Assembly (NCBI GenBank): GCA_039818945.1
Contig: JBCBSZ010000008.1
Coordinates: 47,416 to 111,415 of the forward strand
Reading direction: 5' to 3'
DNA length: 64,000 nt
Source: JBCBSZ01 sp039818945
GTDB taxonomy: Bacteria > Actinomycetota > Acidimicrobiia > Acidimicrobiales > Poriferisodalaceae
The translations under genes were made by a program, and so were the position numbers. Positions 17,026 through 25,614 of this stretch are shown piece after piece; positions within the stretch are counted from its first letter, which is position 1; every line of letters starts with the position of its first letter. Under the pieces are notes generated by a model. That model made no database searches. It was given only the letters and a program-made list of their open reading frames with translations, and was not told the DNA's origin.

Positions 17026-17973
17026 ATGGACCGACCGCAGCCGCTCGGCGGCAACGAGATGCCCCGCTTCGGCGGGATCGCCACCTTCATGCGGCTGCCG
17101 GGGCGGACCGATCCGGCCGACCTCGACGTGGCCGTCGTCGGCGTCCCCTTCGACATCGGGACCTCCAACCGCCCCGGCGCCCGATTCGGACCCCGGGGCA
17201 TCCGCGACGAGTCGGTGTTGCTGCGGCCGTACCACATGGCGACCAGGGCGGCGCCGTTCGACAGCCTGCGCATCGACGACGTCGGTGACGTGGCGACGAA
17301 CCCGTACCAGCTGGCGGACTCGGTGCGCCGGATCGAGGAGCACTTCGACGGGCTCCTCGCGCACGGGGTGCGGACCTTGACGATGGGCGGCGATCACACG
17401 ATCGCCCTGCCCATCCTGCGGGCGATGCGCAAGGTGCACGGTCCGGTGGGGCTCGTCCACATCGATGCGCACACCGACATCAACGACGACATGTTCGGCG
17501 AGCAGGTCGCCCACGGCACCCCCTTCCGCCGGGCGATGGAGGAGGGGCTGCTCGACGGATCCCGGGTGGTGCAGATCGGGGTGCGGGGCACCGGGTACGC
17601 CGCCGACGACTTCGACTGGTCGCGCCAGCAGGGCTTCCGGGTCGTGCAGGTCGAGGAGTGCTGGCACCGGTCGCTGGTCCCGCTCATGGAGGAGGTGCGC
17701 GAGCAGGTCTCGGGCGGTCCCGTGTACCTCAGCTTCGACATCGACGGCCTCGACCCGGCGTTCGCTCCGGGCACCGGCACGCCGGAGGTCGGCGGGCTCA
17801 CCGTGCCGCAGGCGCTCGAGATCATCCGGGGCTGTCGCGGCCTCGACCTGGTCGGGGGTGACCTCGTCGAGGTCGCGCCGATCTACGACACCAGCGGCAT
17901 GACCGCCCTGACCGGCGCCAACCTCCTCTACGAGATGCTCTGCGTGCTCCCCGGGGTGACCTACCGGAAGTGA
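17026..17973 (+). CDS. agmatinase / guanidino-acid ureohydrolase
   Basis: 315 residues, normal family length. All six manganese ligands of ureohydrolases are visible: His124 (GGDHT), Asp147, His149 and Asp151 (HIDAHTD), Asp238 and Asp240 (SFDIDGLDP). It would hydrolyse agmatine or a related guanidino compound (guanidinobutyrate, guanidinopropionate) to urea plus the amine; the N-terminal MPRFGGIATFMRLP is common to these subtypes and does not decide between them. ATG 17026 has CGGGG just upstream. No urease or polyamine genes are adjacent. Confidence 0.88.
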   Translation: MDRPQPLGGNEMPRFGGIATFMRLPGRTDPADLDVAVVGVPFDIGTSNRPGARFGPRGIRDESVLLRPYHMATRAAPFDSLRIDDVGDVATNPYQLADSVRRIEEHFDGLLAHGVRTLTMGGDHTIALPILRAMRKVHGPVGLVHIDAHTDINDDMFGEQVAHGTPFRRAMEEGLLDGSRVVQIGVRGTGYAADDFDWSRQQGFRVVQVEECWHRSLVPLMEEVREQVSGGPVYLSFDIDGLDPAFAPGTGTPEVGGLTVPQALEIIRGCRGLDLVGGDLVEVAPIYDTSGMTALTGANLLYEMLCVLPGVTYRK

Positions 17974-17978
17974 ACGCG

Positions 17979-18010
17979 CCGAGGCGCCCCGACGAGTCGG
18001 AGCGCCTCGG
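17979..18010. terminator. hairpin between agmatinase and RND transporter genes
   Basis: CCGAGGCGC (17979-17987) pairs perfectly with GCGCCTCGG (18002-18010), and the loop itself contains CCGAC/GTCGG. It sits 6 nt after the agmatinase stop and 21 nt from the convergent RND gene, so it can act in both directions. Confidence 0.65.
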
Positions 18011-18030
18011 GCTGCGGGGGACCGGCTCGG

Positions 18031-20715
18031 TCACGTGATCGCCGCCGGGCTCGTCGATCGGGCCGGTCGGCGGAGCGCCCGACGGATGATCGCCGAGCTC
18101 CGGTCCCGTATCGCCTCGAGGGCGACGAAGTAGACGGGGAACGAGACCAGGACGAGCAACGTCGAGGTCACCAGTCCACCCATGAGCGTGAAGCCCAGCG
18201 ACTCCCAGAAGGGGTCGGCGAGGGTCAGCGGCAGGAGCCCGGCGAGGGTGGTCAGCGTGGTCGTGACCAAGGGACGGAATCGCCGGCCGACCGCCTCGGC
18301 GATCGCCTCCTGCGCCGTCGACCCGGCTCGGCGGGCACGGTTGGCCGCATCGACCAGCAGGATCGTGTTGTTCACCGACACGCCGATCAGGGCGATGAAG
18401 CCGATGGCGGCGAGGAAGCTCAGCGGGTTGTCGGTGAGCGTGAGGATCCCGGTCACCCCGAGGAACGAGAACGGGATGGCCAGGAACACGAGCAGCGACT
18501 GCGCCACCGAACGGAACTGGATCGCGATCAGGGTCAGCACCAGCACGAGGGCCACGATGCCGGCGACGTTCAGCGCGGCGAAGTCGTCCTGGTTGTCGGA
18601 CTCCTCGCGGAAGTCGAAGGCCAGAGCGCCCGGAGCCAGGCCCACCCCGTCGAGGGCCGGCACGGTCGAACGGACATGGTCCTCGGTGGCCGAGAGCAGC
18701 CCGGTGAGGCCGGTCGTGTCCGCGTACTTGGCGCGCACCTCGATGAAGCGCTCACCGTCGAGCCGGGCGATCTCGCCGTCGGTCGACACGATGGCGTCGA
18801 CGACCTCGACGTCGTCGCCGCCGGAGCGGAAGGAGCGGCCGAGCAGATCCATCCGGATGTCCTCGGCGAGCGCCCTGCCCGCATCGACGGTGTCGTCGTC
18901 GACCGAGATCTGGACGGCGAACGGGAAGTCGGCGATCGGCGGGCCGTTCTCCACCTGGGACACGGCGACCCGAGCGCCGTCGAGCCCGGCGAGCTCGGCC
19001 TCGAGCCGTTCGACGAGCTGCGGGGCGGTGACGTCGCGCTCGTCGAGCGGCGTGAGGTCGACGACGATCTCGAGCTCCTGGTCGTTGCCGGTGACGTACT
19101 GCGACCGAACCAGCTGACCGCCGACGACTCCGACGATGGCGTCGTCGATCCGGGTGCTGACCTCGTCGGCGGCCTCCACGGCGGTGCCGGGGTCGAACTC
19201 GGCGGCCACGATCAACCCGTTGGCATCCTTGCCAGCGGGGAAGATGCTGAAGTCGAGGCGGCTGGCGAGCTGCACACCGGCGAACACGGCGAGCGCGGAG
19301 AGCGCGACGAGTGCAGCGCCCGTCGTGCGCCGCACGGCGCCGGGCCCGGTCGAGAACCGTGCCAGGCGGGCCAGCGCTGCGGCGCCCGCGTCGACCACGG
19401 GTCCGGCGAGGGCGCGACCGGCTCCCCGGGCGAGGACCCGACGTCCGAACACGGGGATCGCGACCATCGCGAGGACGAACGAGGTGGCGAGGGTGATGAT
19501 GACCGTCGTCGGGATCGGGCGGACGAACTCGCCGAGGATCCCGCCGATGAGCAGCATCGGTGAGAAGACCACGATCGTGGTCAGGGTGCCGGCGAGGGTG
19601 GCCGACCCGACCCGATCGATGGCGGTGCGCACCACCCCGAGCGAGCGGTCCTCCTCCCGGGGATCGGGTTCCTCGGAGGACGAGTCGATGGCCTCGGTGA
19701 CCACGACCGCGTTGTCGACGAGGAGGCCGAGCGTCAGGATCAGGCCGAAGAGCGTGATCGTGTTGAGCGTGTAGCCGATCGCCCAGAGCCCGACGAGGGC
19801 GCCCAGCATGACCATGATCATGAAGCCGGCCTTGAGCGCCGCTGCGCGCCAGCCGATCATGACGAGCCCGACGACCACGACGGCGACGAGACCGCCCACC
19901 AGGTTGGTGGTGAGCGAGTCGAGCTGGGCTCGGACCCCGGTGGCGAAGTCCGCCGTGATGGCGGCGGTGCCCTCGTCGACAGGTGCGTCGGCGTCGCCGA
20001 GCAGGTCGTTGACGTGGTCGCTGAACTCCAGGACGTCGAGGTCGGACGACGAGGCGCGGACGATGCCGATGTTGACGGCCTCCCGGTAGCCGGAGGGGTC
20101 CAGCGCCACCCGCGAGAAGGCCGTCTGGCGGACCTCGACGGCGCCGGAGGTGGGCGAGGGCGCCTCGGTCAGCAGGTCCTGGACGTCGGCGGCGGCGATC
20201 TCGTCGTCGGTCGCGAGCCAAGCGGCCAGGTCGGCGGCGCGGGCCTGCAGCGTCGCCGGGTCGGCGCCGTCGTCGACGACCGAGACGAAGAGGTCGAACT
20301 CGCCGGCGAACTTGGCGTCGTCGATCGCCGTGAATTCGATGATCGCGGCGTCGGGGACGTCCAGGTCCAGCGATCTCACCGCCGTCGTGCCCTCCTCGGA
20401 CGAGATGGACGACTCGAACTCGACGATCGCGACGAAGGCGTTCGGCAGCGCCCGGGTCGAGGTCTCGACGACGCCGTCGACGGCGGCGAGCTCGGGCTCG
20501 ATGGCGGCGAGCACGTCGGTGTCGACCCGTGCGGGGTCGTCGACGAAGTAGGTGCCGGAGACGATCGAGATCGGGGTGTTGATCGGCGGGAAGCCCTCCC
20601 GGTCCAGCCCGACGGTGAGGGCGGCGAGCCCGGTCATCACCAGAACGCTCAGCAATAGGAGGGTGCGGCGCCACCGCCGGGCGCTCGCGGTGGCCAGCTG
20701 GGTCACGATCGACAT
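18031..20715 (-). CDS. RND-family efflux transporter permease (AcrB/HAE-like, short form)
   Basis: 894 residues. The AcrB fold is seen as two halves: helix 1 at about 18-38, a first outer domain, a helix block with the proton-relay-type motif LGLLVDNAVVVTEAID, a second outer domain, and a last helix block (FLGVTGILTLTDNPLSFLAAIGF; GVSVNNTILLVDAANR; PLVTTTLTTLAGLLPL). It is about 150 residues shorter than AcrB and lacks an adaptor or outer-membrane channel gene nearby, as expected for a monoderm-type actinobacterium. Start ATG 20715 (GTG 20718 also possible) follows AGGTAGG. Likely repressed by the divergent TetR protein. Paralogous to the gene at 59733. Confidence 0.88.
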   Translation of the reverse strand: MSIVTQLATASARRWRRTLLLLSVLVMTGLAALTVGLDREGFPPINTPISIVSGTYFVDDPARVDTDVLAAIEPELAAVDGVVETSTRALPNAFVAIVEFESSISSEEGTTAVRSLDLDVPDAAIIEFTAIDDAKFAGEFDLFVSVVDDGADPATLQARAADLAAWLATDDEIAAADVQDLLTEAPSPTSGAVEVRQTAFSRVALDPSGYREAVNIGIVRASSSDLDVLEFSDHVNDLLGDADAPVDEGTAAITADFATGVRAQLDSLTTNLVGGLVAVVVVGLVMIGWRAAALKAGFMIMVMLGALVGLWAIGYTLNTITLFGLILTLGLLVDNAVVVTEAIDSSSEEPDPREEDRSLGVVRTAIDRVGSATLAGTLTTIVVFSPMLLIGGILGEFVRPIPTTVIITLATSFVLAMVAIPVFGRRVLARGAGRALAGPVVDAGAAALARLARFSTGPGAVRRTTGAALVALSALAVFAGVQLASRLDFSIFPAGKDANGLIVAAEFDPGTAVEAADEVSTRIDDAIVGVVGGQLVRSQYVTGNDQELEIVVDLTPLDERDVTAPQLVERLEAELAGLDGARVAVSQVENGPPIADFPFAVQISVDDDTVDAGRALAEDIRMDLLGRSFRSGGDDVEVVDAIVSTDGEIARLDGERFIEVRAKYADTTGLTGLLSATEDHVRSTVPALDGVGLAPGALAFDFREESDNQDDFAALNVAGIVALVLVLTLIAIQFRSVAQSLLVFLAIPFSFLGVTGILTLTDNPLSFLAAIGFIALIGVSVNNTILLVDAANRARRAGSTAQEAIAEAVGRRFRPLVTTTLTTLAGLLPLTLADPFWESLGFTLMGGLVTSTLLVLVSFPVYFVALEAIRDRSSAIIRRALRRPARSTSPAAIT

Positions 20716-20751
20716 CACGTACCTACCTTTTGAGACGTGTCGACCTCTATA

Positions 20752-20770
20752 GGACGACTTGTCCGATTAT
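20752..20770. promoter_or_regulatory. TetR operator candidate, copy 1
   Basis: GGACGACTTGTCCGATTAT contains the partial palindrome GGAC-N5-GTCC and shares 14 of 19 positions with the copy at 20790-20808. It lies at the minus-10 box and start region of the RND promoter. Confidence 0.55.
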
Positions 20771-20795
20771 GGAGGGTTTCACCAGTAAAAGACAA
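20766..20795 (-). promoter_or_regulatory. sigma-70-type promoter for the RND transporter gene
   Basis: Read on the minus strand: TTGTCT (20795-20790), an 18-nt spacer, then CATAAT (20771-20766). Transcription would begin near 20759, leaving a leader of about 44 nt before ATG 20715. This is among the few AT-rich stretches in the window. Both operator copies overlap the two boxes. Confidence 0.55.
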
Positions 20796-20808
20796 CCTGT
20801 CCGATAAC
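20790..20808. promoter_or_regulatory. TetR operator candidate, copy 2
   Basis: AGACAACCTGTCCGATAAC is a direct repeat of the 20752 site, 38 nt away, so on the same helix face within about half a turn. It covers the minus-35 box of the RND promoter and lies 34 nt upstream of the tetR start codon. Confidence 0.55.
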
Positions 20809-20841
20809 ATGACCTTCGTCACAGCAGGAGGAGCGCGCCGC

Positions 20842-21420
20842 ATGGTGACGACCGAGCCCGAGGACCCCCGCATCACCCGGACCCGCGAGGCGGTGTTGGA
20901 CGCCGTCGCTGAGCTGCTGACCGAGGAGGGGTGGGAGCGGGTGACCCACCAGCGCGTCGCCGAGCGGAGCGGCTACGCCCGGTCGACCGTCTACCGGCAC
21001 TGGCCGGAGCGCATCGACCTGCTCCGCGGCCTCAGCGATCGGGCCGAGCAGATGTCGCATCCCGAGCGGGTCACGGGCGACCTGCGGAGCGATCTGCTGG
21101 GCGAGCTGCTGGCCTACCGCGACGTGCTGTTCGACCGCGGCGGCGGTGCGACCCTCGCCGCGCTCATCGGCGTGGCCGAGCACTCCGACGGCGCCGATGC
21201 GGTACGGGCGGCATCGGTGGCTCGCGGCGAGACACCGGTGCGCGACCTGCTTCGCAGCGCGGTCGACGACGGACGTCTCGCGGCGGGGCTCGACCCGGCG
21301 GCGGGCGCGAGCGAGCTGTTCGGCCCGATCACCCATCGCCGTCTCATGACCCGAACCCGTCCCGACGACGCCGAGCTCGCTGATCTCGTCGACGGGTTCA
21401 TCGCCCACCGCGGCGCGTGA
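20842..21420 (+). CDS. TetR-family transcriptional repressor
   Basis: 192 residues from ATG 20842, with an excellent ribosome site AGGAGGAG at 20826-20833. The N-terminal helix-turn-helix is clear (TREAVLDAVAELLTEEGWER; RVAERSGYARSTVYRHWPER). The C-terminal ligand domain is generic. It is divergent from the RND transporter gene and two repeated operator-like sites lie between, so it most likely represses that transporter and itself, with release by a transported compound. A longer start at 20809 exists but would bury the second operator copy in coding sequence edge. Confidence 0.9.
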   Translation: MVTTEPEDPRITRTREAVLDAVAELLTEEGWERVTHQRVAERSGYARSTVYRHWPERIDLLRGLSDRAEQMSHPERVTGDLRSDLLGELLAYRDVLFDRGGGATLAALIGVAEHSDGADAVRAASVARGETPVRDLLRSAVDDGRLAAGLDPAAGASELFGPITHRRLMTRTRPDDAELADLVDGFIAHRGA

Positions 21421-21441
21421 GCGACGCGACGGGGCCGGTCG

Positions 21442-22773
21442 TCAGAGCTCCGCACGCTCCAGGTCGCCGGCCAGGTTGAGCAGTCGCCGCTCCTGACCGG
21501 GGCGGGCGAGGAGCTGCACGCCGACGGGGAGCGAGCCGACCCACCCGGCCGGCGCCGAGATCGCCGGCCAGCCGGCGACGTTGGCGAGGAACGAGTAGCA
21601 GAAGAGGGGGACGTTGCGGCGCTGGTACTCGTCGAGGTCGTCGATCTCGCCGCCCACCTCGCCGAGCGGGATGCCGACCCGTCCGAGCGCCGGGGTGAGC
21701 AGGGCGTCGAAGGGCTCCAGCGCCAGCTGCAGGTCGAACACCGCCCGCCCGGCCCGGACCTGCGCCGCCGAGATGTCGTCGACCGAGAGGTGACGGATCG
21801 CCTCGATCTGGGCGAGCGTCGCCGGCTCGAGGTGGTCGCCATCGACCGGCCGCCCGGTGTGGGCCGACCAGGTGGCGACGTCGTGGGCGACCCAACGACC
21901 GAAGAGCGCGTCCCAGGCCGCGTCGATCGCCTCGGCGTCGACGAGACCCTCGGCGACCTCGACGTGGTGGCCGGCGTCGGCGAGCGCACGGCCCGCCCGC
22001 TCGGTCGCGGCGACGACGTCCGGGTCGACCGGCGCACCGGCCCAGTGCGTGGTGTCGAGCGCGATGCGGGACGGCCCGAGGCGCGGGCCACGGCGGAACC
22101 CGATCGGTGGCGAGCTGAGCCAGGCCAGGAAGATCGAGGCGTCGCGGACCGTTCGGGTCAGCACGAACTCCGACGCGATGCCGCCCCAGGCGCCGGTCTC
22201 CCACGGGATGACGCCCCGGCCCGGCTTGAGCCCCACGAGACCGCACGCGGCCGCGGGGATGCGGATCGATCCGGCGCAGTCGCTGGCATGGGCGACGGGG
22301 ACGACGCCGCCGGCCACCGCCGCAGCGGCGCCACCCGACGACCCGCCGGCGGACCAGGCCGGGTCGTGCGGGTTGCGCGTCGCACCGTGGACGCGGGACT
22401 CGGTGGTGCCGTGCATGATCATCTCCGGCACGGCGCTCCGACCGACCACTCGGGAACCCGACGCCCGAACCCGCTCGATGAGGCGGCTCGTGGTGTCGGC
22501 GACGACCCCGGCGGTGAGCCGGGAGCCCATCTCGACCAGGCGGCCGGCCTCGGTCGAGCCGTAGTCCTTGCGGAGGAACGGAACGCCGGAGAGGGGTCCG
22601 TCGCCGGGCGGCGCCGGGTCGTCGTACCACTCGACGACGGCGTTGATCGTCGGGTGCGTCGCCTCGTGGACGGCGGTGGCCGCCTCCCACACCTCCTCGG
22701 CGGTCACCTCGCGCTGCTCGACCAGCGCCGCGAGCTCGAACGCATCGAGCCGTCGGTACTCGTCGGGGTTCAC
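21442..22773 (-). CDS. amidase (amidase-signature family), possibly indoleacetamide hydrolase-like
   Basis: 443 residues from GTG 22773. The Ser-cisSer-Lys machinery is visible: Lys in LRKDYG (about residue 75), the Gly/Ser-rich WSAGGSSGGAAAAVAGG, and the nucleophile region SDCAGSIRIPAAACGLVGLKP. It would hydrolyse an amide to acid plus ammonia. The start overlaps the stop of the preceding monooxygenase gene (GTGA), so the two are coupled, and the natural reading is that it cleaves the amide made by that enzyme. Close relatives act on many amides, so substrate is inference. Confidence 0.85.
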   Translation of the reverse strand: MNPDEYRRLDAFELAALVEQREVTAEEVWEAATAVHEATHPTINAVVEWYDDPAPPGDGPLSGVPFLRKDYGSTEAGRLVEMGSRLTAGVVADTTSRLIERVRASGSRVVGRSAVPEMIMHGTTESRVHGATRNPHDPAWSAGGSSGGAAAAVAGGVVPVAHASDCAGSIRIPAAACGLVGLKPGRGVIPWETGAWGGIASEFVLTRTVRDASIFLAWLSSPPIGFRRGPRLGPSRIALDTTHWAGAPVDPDVVAATERAGRALADAGHHVEVAEGLVDAEAIDAAWDALFGRWVAHDVATWSAHTGRPVDGDHLEPATLAQIEAIRHLSVDDISAAQVRAGRAVFDLQLALEPFDALLTPALGRVGIPLGEVGGEIDDLDEYQRRNVPLFCYSFLANVAGWPAISAPAGWVGSLPVGVQLLARPGQERRLLNLAGDLERAEL

Positions 22774-24425
22774 GACGGCAGCCGGATCGGTGCCCGCTCG
22801 GCCCAGAGGTCGCCCGGGCCCGGGTTGTCGACGGGTGTCGAGCCGCCGAGGTGCTCGACGATGCCCCACACCGCGTTGAGCGCCGTCTGCACCGCGCCCT
22901 CCGCCCACCCCGGGATCCACGAGACGTCGTCGCCGGCGAGGAAGATGCCGCGCTGCGCGTCGGGGAGCGTGTCCTGCACGAAGTGGGCGTACATCCGCCG
23001 GTGGTAGCGGTAGTGCCCGGGCAGCGCTCCCTTGAAGGCGCCCAGGAACGCCGGGTCCGCCTCCCACGACACGGCGATCGGCTCACCGATGACGTGCGAC
23101 GCGATGTCGGTCCCGGGGTAGATCCCTTGCAGGGTGCGCAGCGCCAGCTCGGCCCGCTCCTGCGCGTCGAGCGGCAGCACCTTCAGGGCGTCGCCGTCCC
23201 AGGTGTACGACATGCAGATCACGCCGGGGCGGCCGGGCCCGTTGTCGAAGAGGTAGGTGCCGCGGGTGTGGCGGTCCGTGAGCGTCATGCCCATCTTCGG
23301 CAGGCCGGTGGTCTCGTCGAGGTCCTTCCAGAAGGGCCGGTCGACCATGACGAAGGTCTTCGCCGACTGCCGGTAGCGGGTGCGGTCGAGACCCATCCAG
23401 ACCTCGATCGGGAACAGCTCCTCCTGCACGTCCATGGCGGTCGTGAGCAGCCAGCTCTGCGTCGTGACGAGCACGGCGGGGTAGCGCCGTGCGACGTGGT
23501 TGCGGTCGATCACCTCGATCATCCCGTCGGCGTGACGGCGGATGGCCTCGACCCCGGGCCGTGGAGCGCCGGAGTGCAGCGACGCGACCGACGTGCCCTC
23601 CGGAGCGAACGGCGTCGGTACCTCGTGGGCCCACAGGCGCCGCACCACCTGCTCGGCACCACCGACGATCAGGTGCTGGTCGTCCTCCAGCTCGCACATC
23701 ACCACCCGCAGCACCTCGAGCATCGAGTTGGTGAAGTCGGAGTCCCAACCGCCCGTCCCGAAGCCGACCTGGCCGAAGATCTCCCGGTGCCAGAAGGTGA
23801 GGTCGGCGAAGGCGTCGGAGCCGGCGATGAAGTCGTAGAAGGTCCGGTCGTCCCAGATCGGCACGAGGCGGTGCCAGATCTCCGAGATCGCCTCGACGTC
23901 CTTCCGGGCGATCGCCTCCTTCATCGCGGAGAGGTCGGCGAGCTCCTCCAGCGCGGCGTCCCAGGCGTCGGCGACCTCGCGGAACACCTGCGGGAGGTCG
24001 TCGATCGTGCGGGCGTGGTGCGTCTCACCGAACAGGTCGACGACGGTCGTCGGCGCGGCCGGCGTCAGCGGGTTGGGGAAGGGTCGGGTCTCGAGGCCGA
24101 GCTGATCGACGTAGTGGTAGAAGGTGCGCCCCGATCGGGGGAAGCGCATCCCGCCCAGCTCGGCGATCACGTCCTCGGCGCCGCTGAAGCGCTGCGAGCG
24201 GAGCCGGCCACCGAGGCGGCCGGCCTCGTACACCACGGGGCGGAGCCCGAGCTTCATCAGCTCGTGGGCGGCGACGACGCCGGAGATGCCGGCGCCGACG
24301 ACGGCGACCTCCGTGCCGTGCACGTCGTCGGGCACCGTCCCGAGGCCGGCCGAGTGCGTCACCCAGCCGTGGTGGTCGAAGCAGAAGTCGGGCCCGAAGG
24401 TCGACATGCCCGGGGTCGTCGTCAC
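22770..24425 (-). CDS. flavin amine oxidase of the tryptophan/phenylalanine 2-monooxygenase type
   Basis: 551 residues from GTG 24425 (ATG 24407 also possible). The FAD Rossmann motif is VAVVGAGISGVVAAHEL (about 40-56). Segments characteristic of the plant-pathogen tryptophan 2-monooxygenase IaaM recur in order: GGMRFPRS (with the substrate-carboxylate arginine, Arg94), FGQVGFGTGGW, a SAKTF segment where IaaM has its catalytic-site lysine, CMSYTWDGDA, AFKGALPG, and LAGDDVSWIPGWAEGAVQTA. Such enzymes convert Trp or Phe with O2 to the corresponding acetamide plus CO2. It overlaps the aminotransferase gene upstream and the amidase gene downstream by 4 nt each. Confidence 0.82.
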   Translation of the reverse strand: MTTTPGMSTFGPDFCFDHHGWVTHSAGLGTVPDDVHGTEVAVVGAGISGVVAAHELMKLGLRPVVYEAGRLGGRLRSQRFSGAEDVIAELGGMRFPRSGRTFYHYVDQLGLETRPFPNPLTPAAPTTVVDLFGETHHARTIDDLPQVFREVADAWDAALEELADLSAMKEAIARKDVEAISEIWHRLVPIWDDRTFYDFIAGSDAFADLTFWHREIFGQVGFGTGGWDSDFTNSMLEVLRVVMCELEDDQHLIVGGAEQVVRRLWAHEVPTPFAPEGTSVASLHSGAPRPGVEAIRRHADGMIEVIDRNHVARRYPAVLVTTQSWLLTTAMDVQEELFPIEVWMGLDRTRYRQSAKTFVMVDRPFWKDLDETTGLPKMGMTLTDRHTRGTYLFDNGPGRPGVICMSYTWDGDALKVLPLDAQERAELALRTLQGIYPGTDIASHVIGEPIAVSWEADPAFLGAFKGALPGHYRYHRRMYAHFVQDTLPDAQRGIFLAGDDVSWIPGWAEGAVQTALNAVWGIVEHLGGSTPVDNPGPGDLWAERAPIRLPS

Positions 24426-25579
24426 GCCCCCAGGCGTACCAGTCGGCTCACCGCGTCGTCGAGCACCTGGCGGCGCTTGCAGAAGGCGAACCGCACGAGC
24501 GATCGGGCGTCCGCGGGATCGTCGTGGAAGACCGAGCTGGGGATGCCCACGACGCCGCAGCGCTCGGGTAGCGCTCGGCAGAACTCGACGCCGTCGTCGG
24601 TGCCGAGCGGGCGGATGTCGACGGTCACGAAGTACGCCCCCTGGGGGACGATCACGTCGAAACCGGCGGCGGCGAGACCGTCGCAGAGCAGGTCGCGCTT
24701 GGCTCGGAAGTCCTCGCGCAGCTCGCCGTAGTAGTCGTCGCCCAGCCCCAGCCCCACGGCGATGGCGCGCTGGAACGGGCCGCCGCCGGAGAACGTCAGG
24801 AACTGCTTGGCCGTGCGCACGGCGGTCACCAGCTCGGCCGGGCCCGTCGCCCAGCCGACCTTCCAGCCCGTGAAGGAGAACGTCTTGCCGCCGCTCGAGA
24901 TCGACAGCGTGCGCTCGGCCATCCCGGGCAGCGTGGAGAGGGGAACGTGCTCGCCGTCGAAGACCAGGTGCTCGTACACCTCGTCGGTCACGACGACGAG
25001 GTCGTGCTCGACGGCGATCTCCGCGATGGCCTGCCGCTCGTCGTCGTCGAGCACCTTGCCGGACGGGTTGTGGGGCGAGTTGATCAGCAGGACCTTCGTC
25101 CGGTCGTTCACCGCGGCGCGCAGCTCGGCCGGGTCGAGGGCGAGGTCGGGAGCGCGCAGCTTCACGACCCGTTTGGTGGCACCGCTCATGGCGATCGAGG
25201 CCGCGTAGCTGTCGTAGGTCGGGTCGAGCGCCACCACCTCGTCGCCGGGACCGCACAGCGCCAGCAGCGCCGCGGCGATGGCCTCGGTGGCGCCGACGGT
25301 GACCTGCACCTGGCGGTCGGCGTCGAGCTCGATGCCGTAGAAGCGCCGCTGGTGCTCGGCGACGGCGTGGCGCAGCTCGGGCAGGCCGGGCAGGGGCGGG
25401 TACTGGTTGGCACCGTTGCGCAGCGCATGTGCCGCCGCGTCGGCGACCTCGATCGGGCCGTCGCTGTCGGGGAACCCCTGGCCGAGGTTGATGGCACCGG
25501 TCCGGGCGGCGAGCGCCGACATCTCGGTGAAGATCGTCGTCCCGAAACCCTGCAGGCGCGGGTGGAGGAGGTCGTCCAT
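24422..25579 (-). CDS. class I/II PLP aminotransferase (DapC / aromatic aminotransferase-like)
   Basis: 385 residues. Family landmarks: GAINLGQGFPDSDGP (about 28-42), NQYPPLPGLPELR, VTVGATEAIAAA, NSPHNPSGKVL, TDEVYEHLVFDG, and the PLP lysine in SSGGKTFSFTGWKVGW, with FCKR near the end. It closely resembles, from memory, the mycobacterial protein called DapC (Rv0858c) and also kynurenine/methionine aminotransferases, so the amino donor cannot be fixed. It overlaps the monooxygenase gene by 4 nt (GTGA), which suggests a shared amino-acid pathway rather than lysine synthesis. Confidence 0.88.
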   Translation of the reverse strand: MDDLLHPRLQGFGTTIFTEMSALAARTGAINLGQGFPDSDGPIEVADAAAHALRNGANQYPPLPGLPELRHAVAEHQRRFYGIELDADRQVQVTVGATEAIAAALLALCGPGDEVVALDPTYDSYAASIAMSGATKRVVKLRAPDLALDPAELRAAVNDRTKVLLINSPHNPSGKVLDDDERQAIAEIAVEHDLVVVTDEVYEHLVFDGEHVPLSTLPGMAERTLSISSGGKTFSFTGWKVGWATGPAELVTAVRTAKQFLTFSGGGPFQRAIAVGLGLGDDYYGELREDFRAKRDLLCDGLAAAGFDVIVPQGAYFVTVDIRPLGTDDGVEFCRALPERCGVVGIPSSVFHDDPADARSLVRFAFCKRRQVLDDAVSRLVRLGA

Positions 25580-25614
25580 GGCGCCGCCGACGGTACTCCG
25601 GGGAAGCCCGGGGG

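Noticed and set aside
24422..25579. Assigning the aminotransferase to lysine synthesis as dapC
   Set aside because: Similarity to a protein carrying that name exists, but its genes overlap an amino-acid monooxygenase and amidase, and no other lysine gene is near.
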